A stretch of 64,000 bases of DNA, from NCBI RefSeq assembly GCF_024297185.1, contig NZ_JANCTD010000001.1, positions 457,894 through 521,893 on the forward strand, written 5' to 3'. Source of the stretch: Lewinella sp. JB7 (GTDB lineage Bacteria > Bacteroidota > Bacteroidia > Chitinophagales > Saprospiraceae). Positions 18,663-25,769 of this stretch are shown here, piece by piece (within the stretch, counting starts at the first letter, position 1; the number at the start of each line of letters is the position of its first letter). The position numbers and the translations under genes were made by a program. The notes beneath the pieces are model-generated. The model made no database searches and had not been told where the DNA came from. It worked only from the letters and a program-made list of their open reading frames with translations.

Positions 18663-19091
18663 TCAGACCAGTTGGGAGATGCCCTCGGTGGCGACCTCGA
18701 TCGTCTCGATGGCCACTTCGTTGGCGTCGGCCTTCATTTCCGATGGGGTGTACTTGACCACGAAGCAGTTCAGGGCCCGCCAGGTCATGACGGGTTCCAG
18801 CTCATCGTTGAGGAGCTTGATGGTCAGGTCCCGCCGCTCGGTCGCGTTGAACTGGTGGCTATTGAACCACTGGTAGAAGTCGGCATCCGGAGCGATGGTG
18901 CCGCGCTTGAGGGTGATGTTGTTGTAGGTGAGCATGCCCGGCATCTTTTGCTTCGACGCGACGGGACTAGCACCCTCGCGGTACTCGATCACTTCGGTAC
19001 TCGACTCCAGGCCGGTCACTTCCGTGAAGCCGACGCGCTCGCCGCCCCACTCGAGGAGGAAGCTGAATTTCAGTAGGGGTAGATTTGCCAT
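18663..19091 (-). CDS. Contractile-system major inner tube protein (Afp1-like)
   Basis: 142 aa. Tube protein family, with FSFLLEWGGERVGFTEVTGL, STEVIEYREGASP, KMPGMLTYNNITLKRGT and the C-terminal VAIETIEVATEGI. It closely follows the Afp1 pattern and is therefore the likely major hexameric tube subunit. It is preceded by the second sheath gene with a 30-base gap, the longest spacing inside this operon, which may hold a processing or internal initiation signal; none could be identified by eye. Confidence 0.94.
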   Translation of the reverse strand: MANLPLLKFSFLLEWGGERVGFTEVTGLESSTEVIEYREGASPVASKQKMPGMLTYNNITLKRGTIAPDADFYQWFNSHQFNATERRDLTIKLLNDELEPVMTWRALNCFVVKYTPSEMKADANEVAIETIEVATEGISQLV

Positions 19092-19121
19092 GGTGGAGGA
19101 TTAGATGGGTGGAGGAGTGGA

Positions 19122-20834
19122 TTAGCTCTGGGCCTGCTGCTGGCTGAAGCGGAGGATGATGAACTCGGCGGGCCGGACCGGAGCGAGACTGATCTCGACG
19201 ATCATGCGGCCGTTGGTGACGTCGTCGGCGCTCATGGTCTGACCCAGGCCGATGGCCACCCGGTAGGCGTCTTCGGCACGGGCACCCTGCAGGGCTCCGG
19301 CGCGCCACTGGAGGTTGAGGAAGTTTTCGATCATTCCCCGGACCCGCAGCCAGGTATTGGCGTCGTTGGGCTCGAAGACGAAGGCCTCGGAAGCTTTCTT
19401 GATGCTCTCCTCCAGGAAAATGAGGAGCCGTCGTACGTTGATGTACTTGTATTCCCCGTCGTTACCGGCCAGGGTGCGGGCACCGAAGATCAGGGTTCCC
19501 TTACCAGGAAAGGCGCGGATGGCGTTGATGCTCTTGCCGGTAGTGTGTACGTTCAGGTTTTCGAGCTGGGACTGCGTATAGCGTACTTCGGGGCCGAGTA
19601 CGCGCAGGATACTCTCGTTGGCGGGAGCCTTCCAGACGCCCCGCGCCGCATCCACGCGGGCGTAGACGCCGGCCACCGCTCCGCTGGGGGGGTGGAAGGT
19701 GATGTCGGTTTCGATGCCGTTAGCGACCGTCCCGTAGGTGGGGAAGATGCGCCGCAGGTTGGCGTCCGGATCGAAGGCGGTAACCAGAACGGCGTGGTAG
19801 GCGTCGAAGGCGTCGCTCAGATCCGTGAGGGTGTTGGCGTCCGTCGGGTCGTAGGCCGCGATGGCGGTATCCAGGTCGGGGCGGGCGGCGGTGACTTCCG
19901 GCGGGAGGGGGGTCACGGGTGGTGCCGCCTCGAAATCGTCGAGGGCGGTCGTCAGGTCGCCGGCGTCGGCGGGGGTGTTGGTCTGGATGTCGCGGTGGGC
20001 GGCACCGATGCGGCCGATCCGCATGAAGGCCAGGATATCGGGGTCGTCGTTGTGCAAACTGGTGTGGTCGAAACCGGACAGGGTGCTCCCGTCGGCCAGC
20101 ACGATGTCGATGTTTTCGAGGAGTCCGTAATCGACCGGATGGAGCAGGTTGGTGCGCAACCAAGGGGTGTACACGGCACCGTAGCTCAGTTGATTGACGC
20201 CGATCGCGTCGCGGAAATTTTGTCCCGGAGCTTCGCTGGGCGGTCCGGTCCGGGCGGTCGTGTCTGCGCGGATCAGGTCGCAGATCGTGAAGCGGTCCTG
20301 TAGGTCGCCGCACTGCAGCAGGGCCGCTTTCTGGACGTCGGTCAGGGCGGTCGCGTCGGTGGCCGCCATATCGGGGAAGAGCAGCAGGGTAGGTTCGTCG
20401 ACCTTCGCGATGGCTTCCAGGGCGCGGCCGGCGTCGGTGAAGTCGGTGTCCAGGATCTCCGCGTCGCCGGTACCGGTAAAGGTGTAACCACCGGTAGACA
20501 CGACGTAGCAGTCTCCACCGCCGTTGGCATAGAATAGGCGGATGGCGTCGTACAGATAGTAGCGTACCTCGAGATCGGAACTGACGAAGGCCCCACTCGC
20601 ATCGAGGGTGACGGTGGACACGGCCGCGGGAGGGCCGAAGCCGAAGATCGCCTCGTATTCGAGTTGACTACCGATGCGGATGGGTTGATCAACGAGCGTA
20701 TCTCCGGCGGTATTGGTGGTGAACTGGGTATAGCCGAGGAAGGCGGGGATGGCCGTCTCGACGGCGGCGACCGAGGGGGGGAGGGTCGTAATCTCCTGGA
20801 CGTAAACGCCCGGTACTTTCAGATTAGCAAGCAT
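19122..20834 (-). CDS. Contractile sheath protein, long form (Afp2-4 family)
   Basis: 570 aa. Starts LKVPGVYVQEITTLPPSVAAVETAIPAFLG, the classic sheath N-terminal arm and first domain. The conserved C-terminal core includes YKYINVRRLLIFLEESIKKA, FVFEPNDANTWLRV and the handshake strand LAPVRPAEFIILRF. It is about 90 residues longer than the sheath encoded just upstream; the extra length lies roughly at residues 270-360 and is Asp/Ala/Pro-rich (DLTTALDDFEAAPPVTPLPP), probably an exposed surface domain. Paralogous sheath subunits are normal in Afp-like systems, with one major and others near the baseplate or cap. Confidence 0.95.
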   Translation of the reverse strand: MLANLKVPGVYVQEITTLPPSVAAVETAIPAFLGYTQFTTNTAGDTLVDQPIRIGSQLEYEAIFGFGPPAAVSTVTLDASGAFVSSDLEVRYYLYDAIRLFYANGGGDCYVVSTGGYTFTGTGDAEILDTDFTDAGRALEAIAKVDEPTLLLFPDMAATDATALTDVQKAALLQCGDLQDRFTICDLIRADTTARTGPPSEAPGQNFRDAIGVNQLSYGAVYTPWLRTNLLHPVDYGLLENIDIVLADGSTLSGFDHTSLHNDDPDILAFMRIGRIGAAHRDIQTNTPADAGDLTTALDDFEAAPPVTPLPPEVTAARPDLDTAIAAYDPTDANTLTDLSDAFDAYHAVLVTAFDPDANLRRIFPTYGTVANGIETDITFHPPSGAVAGVYARVDAARGVWKAPANESILRVLGPEVRYTQSQLENLNVHTTGKSINAIRAFPGKGTLIFGARTLAGNDGEYKYINVRRLLIFLEESIKKASEAFVFEPNDANTWLRVRGMIENFLNLQWRAGALQGARAEDAYRVAIGLGQTMSADDVTNGRMIVEISLAPVRPAEFIILRFSQQQAQS

Positions 20835-20846
20835 GAGGCGGGCGAT

Positions 20847-22286
20847 TTAGCTGGTGGGTAGATGTTGCATGAAGCGGAGGATGATGAATTCGGCGGGGCG
20901 GACGGGCGCCAGGGCGATGGTGACGATCATGCGTCCCTCGATGACGTCCTGGGGCGTCATGGTCCGGCCGAGTCCGACGGCTACGCGGAAGGCATGTTCT
21001 TGTTTAGCTCCCTGGAGGGCACCGTCGCGCCACAGCAGGGTCAGGAAGTTTTCGATCATGGCCTGTACCCGTACCCAGGTGTTGGCGTCGTTGGGTTCGA
21101 AGACGAAAGCCTGGATCGCCAGCTGAATCGACTCCTCGAGCATATTCATCAGGCGGCGTACGGAGATGTACTTGTACTCCCCGTCATTTCCGGCCAGCGT
21201 GCGGGCCCCGTAGACCAGGATGCCCCGCCCGGTGAACTTCCGGATGGCGTTGATCGATTTTCCGGAGATGGTGTCGACGTTCAGGTCGCCGAGCTCCGAC
21301 TGGGTGAAGACCGCGGTGAGGTCGTCGGCCCCCGCCACGCTGACGTTCGCCGGTGCTTTCCACACGCCGCGGGTGCTGTCCACGAAGGCGTACAGCCCCG
21401 CTACGGCGCCGCTGGGCGGGGTGGCCAGCGGGGTGTCGTTCAGGCCGCGGAGGAGGCTGCGGAAGGTGGCGGACTGCTGGTAGAGGTTCGCTTCCGCGAC
21501 CGCCCGGGCCGCCGCGTCCGCCGCTCCGGTCACGGCCGTGAGTAGGGGTTGCTCGCTGGCCAGCATGGCATTTTGCAGGGTTTGCGCGGCTCCCGCGTCC
21601 CCGACCGAAAAAACCGCCCCCGCGTTGGCGAGAAAGAGGGCGTCGTAGGGTTTAGGCAGGCTGGTGACGAGCCAGGGAGTATAGGCGGCGCCGTAGCTGA
21701 GTCCCACGGTACCGGTGTTGTCGCGGAAGTCCTGGCCGTCCAGGGCGTCGGCGGGAAGATCGAGGATGGCTACCCGGTCCATGCGTTCCTGGCAGTGTTG
21801 GAGGGCCCGATCGTGTACCCCGTAGAGCTGGTTGGGGGCCCCGGTGAGGGAGGCGGCATCGGGAAACAGCACCATGGTGGGTTCGGTCCAGCTCAGCAGG
21901 GCATCGATGCCGGCGAAAAAATCGGCCTGTTGCGGAGTAGCGCCGGCCGCGAGGAGGTTGCCGACGGGCACGATGTAGCAGTCGCCGCCCCCGTTGGCGT
22001 AGAAGAGTTGGATGGCGGGGTAGAGGTAGAACGACTGGCTCAGGCCGGCACGTACGAACTGAAGATTCTCGTCCAGGACGACCGTGTTGATCGTGGGCGA
22101 CAACCCGCGCCCGAACAGGGTTTCGAACTCCAGGAGCGAGCCGATGCGGACCGGCTCGTTCGCCGCGCCCGGCCGGCGGGTAGTGTAGCCGATGAAGGCC
22201 GGTAGGGCCGTTTCGACGGCGGCCACGGAGGGCGGGAAGGTGGTGATTTCCTCGACGTAGACGCCGGGACGACGGTAATTGGCCAT
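20847..22286 (-). CDS. Contractile sheath protein, short form (Afp2-4 family)
   Basis: 479 aa. N-terminus MANYRRPGVYVEEITTFPP, mid-region GGDCYIVPVG, and C-terminal core YKYISVRRLMNMLEESI, FVFEPNDANTWVRV and LAPVRPAEFIILRFMQ. It lacks the surface insertion of the long sheath. Together the two provide the contractile outer tube. It lies 6 bases after the unknown 256-aa gene and 12 bases before the long sheath gene. Which paralogue is the major subunit cannot be told from sequence alone; the shorter form resembles the common core fold. Confidence 0.95.
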   Translation of the reverse strand: MANYRRPGVYVEEITTFPPSVAAVETALPAFIGYTTRRPGAANEPVRIGSLLEFETLFGRGLSPTINTVVLDENLQFVRAGLSQSFYLYPAIQLFYANGGGDCYIVPVGNLLAAGATPQQADFFAGIDALLSWTEPTMVLFPDAASLTGAPNQLYGVHDRALQHCQERMDRVAILDLPADALDGQDFRDNTGTVGLSYGAAYTPWLVTSLPKPYDALFLANAGAVFSVGDAGAAQTLQNAMLASEQPLLTAVTGAADAAARAVAEANLYQQSATFRSLLRGLNDTPLATPPSGAVAGLYAFVDSTRGVWKAPANVSVAGADDLTAVFTQSELGDLNVDTISGKSINAIRKFTGRGILVYGARTLAGNDGEYKYISVRRLMNMLEESIQLAIQAFVFEPNDANTWVRVQAMIENFLTLLWRDGALQGAKQEHAFRVAVGLGRTMTPQDVIEGRMIVTIALAPVRPAEFIILRFMQHLPTS

Positions 22287-22292
22287 GTCAGC

Positions 22293-23063
22293 TTAGGGAT
22301 TAGAGGATTGGAAACGCAGGTCATAGGCGGCCCCGGACCAGTCGGCCAGCCGCAGATCGATGACTCCCAGCAGGGCGGGGTCCCGGCGGAAGCCGACCAG
22401 CAGGTTCACGTTGGTGATATTGGGGCCGGTGAAGCGGTAGAGGCCGGCCGGCAGGTCGGACAGGTCGAGTGTGTACGTGGTGGGATCGGGTGCCGCGCCC
22501 GCTACGTCGACCGTGCGCAGGACCGGATTGCCGGCGAGGAGGGGATCACGGACCAGCACCTGTCCGTCGGTGCCGGCCGTCACCTGGGGGAGGCGGACGT
22601 GGGTGGATTGGCTATCGACGTAGTGCACCGACCGTAGGTTTCCTCCGGTGAGTTCGAAGGTCGGGGACGCGGGAGCGGTCGCATTAGTGAGGTGGAACAG
22701 CCGACCTTCCAAGGTGGTTACGCCGAAATCAGTCGTCGCCGCGAACCGGGGATCGCGGAGGTAAACACCGAGTTGCAGCCGTACGGCGGGGTCGGTTTCC
22801 GCGTAGGTATCCTTCGCCAGCATCCAGCCCCCGAAGGTGGAGGTCTTCCACTGGAGACCGCGGCGCGTCAGGGTGGCTTCTCCGGCGGGCGTGGGGCGTA
22901 CGTCGAGGAGGGTACGCACATCGTAACTCAGGTAATCGTTCCGTTCGCTGACGCTCAGGGGATCCGTAGCCGCCACGGGTACGAGGGAGGCGACGGCCCC
23001 GAGGTAATCGGGGTGCCAGCAGCGCAGGGTGAGGAGTTTTTGGTAGCCGATGCGGAATCCCAT
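22293..23063 (-). CDS. Unknown eCIS-operon protein
   Basis: 256 aa from the ATG at 23063, two bases after the DUF4255 stop. An earlier in-frame start at 23201 would overlap the DUF4255 gene by 136 bases and is rejected. No family recognised. The N-terminus is FRIGYQKLLTLRCWHPDYL. The remainder is beta-rich, with TYTLDLSDLPAGLYRF near the C-terminal third and VIDLRLADWSGAAYDLRF at the end, suggesting two Ig/jelly-roll-like halves. No signal peptide, so probably a particle component or assembly factor. Its place between cap and sheath genes suggests a role at the distal (cap) end of the sheath; this is inference. Confidence 0.75.
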   Translation of the reverse strand: MGFRIGYQKLLTLRCWHPDYLGAVASLVPVAATDPLSVSERNDYLSYDVRTLLDVRPTPAGEATLTRRGLQWKTSTFGGWMLAKDTYAETDPAVRLQLGVYLRDPRFAATTDFGVTTLEGRLFHLTNATAPASPTFELTGGNLRSVHYVDSQSTHVRLPQVTAGTDGQVLVRDPLLAGNPVLRTVDVAGAAPDPTTYTLDLSDLPAGLYRFTGPNITNVNLLVGFRRDPALLGVIDLRLADWSGAAYDLRFQSSNP

Positions 23064-23065
23064 GG

Positions 23066-23704
23066 TCAGTTGATGGTTTCGTTGAGGACGATCTCCGTGA
23101 CGGGCGGCCCGGTGCGGTCTTCGTCCGGCAGCAGCTCGATGTTGGCGGTCTGTACCAGGTAGAGTGCCGACGGCAACTGCTTCCCGCCGAGCATGCTCCA
23201 CAGGTGGTTATGCTCCTCGAAGGTGGGGGAGAGGAGGCTGAACTTGAGGCGTTGGTCGCCGTAGACGCCCCCGGCGGGCCAGGGGACGATGCCGTCGTCG
23301 GTCAGTTTGTTTTGGTGCTGAAAGACGGCCATCACGTTGGCCAGGAGCGTGAGTGCGTTGGCGTAGTTGTTGTGGTTGGCGGTGATGAGCACGTAGAGGT
23401 TCACGCCTACCGGAGGGTTGCGGTAGAGAATGCCGGTGGAGTCATCGGCGGCCAGGGGGTTGGCGCGATAGTTGCGCTGATTTTTGCGACTGGGGTCCTC
23501 CTCCGTCCGCACCAGCGTGAGTACGATGGAATCCGTCAGCGGCTGCTCCTGGTCGTTACCGTCGATGCCCGGAAGCTCGGGTCGGCCGATATTGCCGACG
23601 ACGGTGCGGTTCAGGGCGGTGGTCTGGATTTCCTCGAGGCGATCCTGAAGAAAGCCCCGGATCGCCATCAGCAGATCGGATACATTGTCTTGGACGCGCG
23701 GCAT
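23066..23704 (-). CDS. DUF4255 tube terminator/cap protein (Afp16-like)
   Basis: 212 aa, Pvc16/DUF4255 family. Matching segments: a short N-terminal helix with LLMAIRGFLQDRL, DSIVLTLVRTEEDPSRKN, VNLYVLITANHNNYANALTLLANVMAVFQ and LWSMLGGKQLPSALYLVQ. Afp16 hexamers close the distal end of tube and sheath and stop polymerisation. This is the first gene of the eCIS operon. The 102 bases upstream contain the large palindrome described separately. Confidence 0.93.
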   Translation of the reverse strand: MPRVQDNVSDLLMAIRGFLQDRLEEIQTTALNRTVVGNIGRPELPGIDGNDQEQPLTDSIVLTLVRTEEDPSRKNQRNYRANPLAADDSTGILYRNPPVGVNLYVLITANHNNYANALTLLANVMAVFQHQNKLTDDGIVPWPAGGVYGDQRLKFSLLSPTFEEHNHLWSMLGGKQLPSALYLVQTANIELLPDEDRTGPPVTEIVLNETIN

Positions 23705-23763
23705 CGGGGAATGGGTGAGTGGTTTACCCTAAAATTCCGCTCGCTACGCTTTCGTTACATCCC

Positions 23764-23797
23764 GGTTTTCCATGATTTTTAAAATTCATGGAAAACC
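23764..23797. promoter_or_regulatory. 34-bp near-perfect palindrome upstream of the eCIS operon
   Basis: Arms GGTTTTCCATGA (23764-23775) and TCATGGAAAACC (23786-23797) are exact inverted repeats around an AT-only 10-base centre, which itself pairs at its inner 8 positions. It lies between the end of the LuxR-like gene and the eCIS start (60 bases from the ATG). Read on the minus strand it is not followed by a T-run, so an operator or a transcript-level structure is more likely than a classical terminator. Confidence 0.6.
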
Positions 23798-23806
23798 CTT
23801 CCCCTC

Positions 23807-24430
23807 CTATACGGCGCAGAGTTCACGGCGCATGGCTTCGCGGACGATGCCGGCGGTATTGCGTGCCCCGAGTTTTTGCATGAGGTGGGAGCGGTGCGTT
23901 TCCACGGTACAGCGACCGATGAAGAGCTTACCCGCGATCTCCTCCGTTGTGTACTCCTGCACGATGAGCTCGAGCACCTGCCGCTCCCGTTTGGTGAGGG
24001 GATCGACGAAGGCTTCGGTGCCGTGCCTGAGCTCGCGGTTGAGCCAGGCCGATTGTAGAATGGGATCCACGAAGCGACGGCCGGACACCACCTCGCGCAC
24101 CGCCTGCTCCAGTTGGGCGGGGGAAGCACTTTTGAGTAAATAGCCGCATAGGCCGGCGGAGAGTAAGCGCTTGAGCAATCGCATGGAGATCGGGCCCCCT
24201 ACCACCAGGCCGTGGCCCTCGGCCACGTAGTGGGTAAGGGATTCCAGCTCCCGCAGGGCCGGCCGCTTACGGGCAACGGCAATGATCAGATCGGGGGCCG
24301 AGGAGCAACGGGAAGGGGATTCTCCCCGGGGCAAGACCGTGACGGTGCAGTCGGAAAACAGATTTTTCAGTTCGCTGATCATTCCGGATCGGTAGATGGG
24401 CGATCCACCCGTGAGTGAGATGTCAAACAT
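23807..24430 (-). CDS. LuxR/NarL-type transcription regulator with degenerate receiver domain
   Basis: 207 aa. C-terminal residues 144-207 are a GerE/LuxR helix-turn-helix (LTKRERQVLELIVQEYTTEE, then GRCTVETHRSHLMQKLGA). The N-terminal half has the shape of a NarL receiver, including the GYLLKSASPAQLEQAVREV segment with Lys100. The phosphorylation site is lost: Gly8-Gly9 stand where the acidic pair is expected, and after PDLII the acceptor Asp position (about 52) is Val. It is probably a phosphorylation-independent or ligand-gated regulator. It is co-oriented with and immediately upstream of the eCIS operon, so it is the prime candidate for controlling it. Confidence 0.88.
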   Translation of the reverse strand: MFDISLTGGSPIYRSGMISELKNLFSDCTVTVLPRGESPSRCSSAPDLIIAVARKRPALRELESLTHYVAEGHGLVVGGPISMRLLKRLLSAGLCGYLLKSASPAQLEQAVREVVSGRRFVDPILQSAWLNRELRHGTEAFVDPLTKRERQVLELIVQEYTTEEIAGKLFIGRCTVETHRSHLMQKLGARNTAGIVREAMRRELCAV

Positions 24431-24488
24431 GACACGAAATTTGGTGGAGTGGGATGGGTTTGCAAAGGTGTCGGTGCGGCGTAATGGT

Positions 24489-24503
24489 GTTGTAACTTAC
24501 AAC
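24489..24503. promoter_or_regulatory. Small inverted repeat upstream of the LuxR-like gene
   Basis: GTTGTA / TACAAC arms (6 bp) around a 3-base centre, in the 179-base gap upstream of the LuxR-type gene, 59 bases before its ATG. The size fits a dimeric regulator site, possibly autoregulatory. No confident Bacteroidota -7/-33 pair (TAnnTTTG/TTG) was found around it. Confidence 0.3.
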
Positions 24504-24609
24504 AAAAGCCGCGAAGCCCCGCGCTAATTCGACAAAGAAATTGTCGCTGCTGCTACCCACCTTCGTTACGCGCGCACCCTGGTTAAGTGCACCTTCCCTC
24601 GCTCCCGCT

Positions 24610-25629
24610 TCACGCGGAAACCGCCTCGATAATTTCCAGTTGTGCCACGACGTCATCCAGGGGGACGGCGGGCGCGGCGTTCTCGGTGATCACCCGGTAC
24701 AGGTTGTCGAATAGGCCCATCCAGTGGCCGGACAGGGTGTCGACGGGGCCGCGTACGGTGAGCCCACCCACTTCGGTGTGGAGCATTCCGCGCTGTTCCG
24801 TCGGCTCACCCCCGAAGCCCGCCGCTCCGGGGCTTAGTCCCGCGCGCAACTGATCTTCCTGCACGTCGATACCGTACTTCACGTAACTCCCCCGCCGCCC
24901 GTGCAGGGTGTACCGGGGGGTGGGCTCACGGACGAGCAGACTACACGACAGGTTGACGTGGAGTGGTGCCGCGTACCGTAGTTGCAGGCGGAAGGCATCG
25001 GGGATGGTGGAGTCGTCGCGCTCCGTCCACGTCCGGCCACTCACCTCCTCCGGACGGCCGAACAGACAGATCGCCTGATCCAGGATGTGGGCACCGAGAT
25101 CGTAAAGCATGCCGGCACCGGGACCCGGCTTTTCCTTCCAGGGCTTCGTGTTCGGTTCCGGCTTCCAGCGGTCATACCGGGCCTCGTAGTTGACCAGCTC
25201 TCCGAGCGAATCCCCGCCGAGCAGTTGCCGGACCGTAAGGAAGTCACTGTCCCAGCGCCGGTTCTGAAAGACGTACAGACACCGTCCCTTTGCCGCGGCC
25301 AGGTCGCGCAGTTCCCGGACTTGGGCGGCGGTGGCGCAGGCGGGCTTATCCACCAGTACGTGCTTGCCGGCCTCCAGGGCGGCTCGCGCCAGTTCGTAGT
25401 GGGTCGCGTTTGGCGTGGCAATGCTCACCAGATCGATGTCGGGGTCTTCCAGCACCGTTTCCGCGCGGTCGGTGGGCTCCAACCCGGGAAATACTTCCGC
25501 GAGCTCAGCGGCCCGGCTGGTCATGACCCGACCCACCCGGAACCCCGGATGAGCACGGTAAAAGGGAGACTGAAGGTAGCGCCCGGAAAGGCCGAAGCCA
25601 AGCAGGCCGACGGTGATGGAAGGTTGCAT
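24610..25629 (-). CDS. Gfo/Idh/MocA-family NAD(P)-dependent oxidoreductase
   Basis: 339 aa. Rossmann fold at the N-terminus (VGLLGFGLSGRYLQSPF), then VSIATPNATHYELARAALEAG and HVLVDKPAC, the conserved substrate/cofactor Lys motif (EKP variant DKP). FQNRRWDSDFLTVRQLL and DLGAHILDQAICLFG are typical of the subgroup annotated as YhhX/Gfo-like oxidoreductases. Normal length, cytoplasmic. The substrate is probably a sugar or cyclitol; which one cannot be said. It is a single gene on the minus strand, separated by 179 bases from the regulator downstream. Confidence 0.9.
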   Translation of the reverse strand: MQPSITVGLLGFGLSGRYLQSPFYRAHPGFRVGRVMTSRAAELAEVFPGLEPTDRAETVLEDPDIDLVSIATPNATHYELARAALEAGKHVLVDKPACATAAQVRELRDLAAAKGRCLYVFQNRRWDSDFLTVRQLLGGDSLGELVNYEARYDRWKPEPNTKPWKEKPGPGAGMLYDLGAHILDQAICLFGRPEEVSGRTWTERDDSTIPDAFRLQLRYAAPLHVNLSCSLLVREPTPRYTLHGRRGSYVKYGIDVQEDQLRAGLSPGAAGFGGEPTEQRGMLHTEVGGLTVRGPVDTLSGHWMGLFDNLYRVITENAAPAVPLDDVVAQLEIIEAVSA

Positions 25630-25706
25630 GCGGGGGTGTTTCCCGGCTAAGATAACCGCACCGGCATAATGCGGACTTCAACCGCGAGCAACGACCGTAC
25701 ACCCAC

Positions 25707-25743
25707 AAAAAGCCCCCCCTTGTACCGTGGTGCAAGGGGGGGC
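25707..25743 (-). terminator. Intrinsic terminator after the 1296-aa T9SS repeat protein gene
   Basis: Perfect 11-bp stem GCCCCCCCTTG (25712-25722) / CAAGGGGGGGC (25733-25743) with a 10-base loop. On the minus strand it is followed by five T residues (25711-25707). It lies 27 bases past the stop of the large repeat protein gene. Confidence 0.85.
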
Positions 25744-25769
25744 GCAGTGATTGATCCGTCTTACGGGAG

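Noticed and set aside
23064-23201. Earlier start for the unknown eCIS gene at 23201
   Set aside because: It lies inside the DUF4255 gene and adds basic, unfolded-looking residues; the ATG at 23063 has normal two-base spacing.
23764-23797. Palindrome as a normal intrinsic terminator of the LuxR-type gene
   Set aside because: The stem is AT-rich and there is no T-run on the minus strand after it, so a regulatory site is preferred, though read-through control is not excluded.
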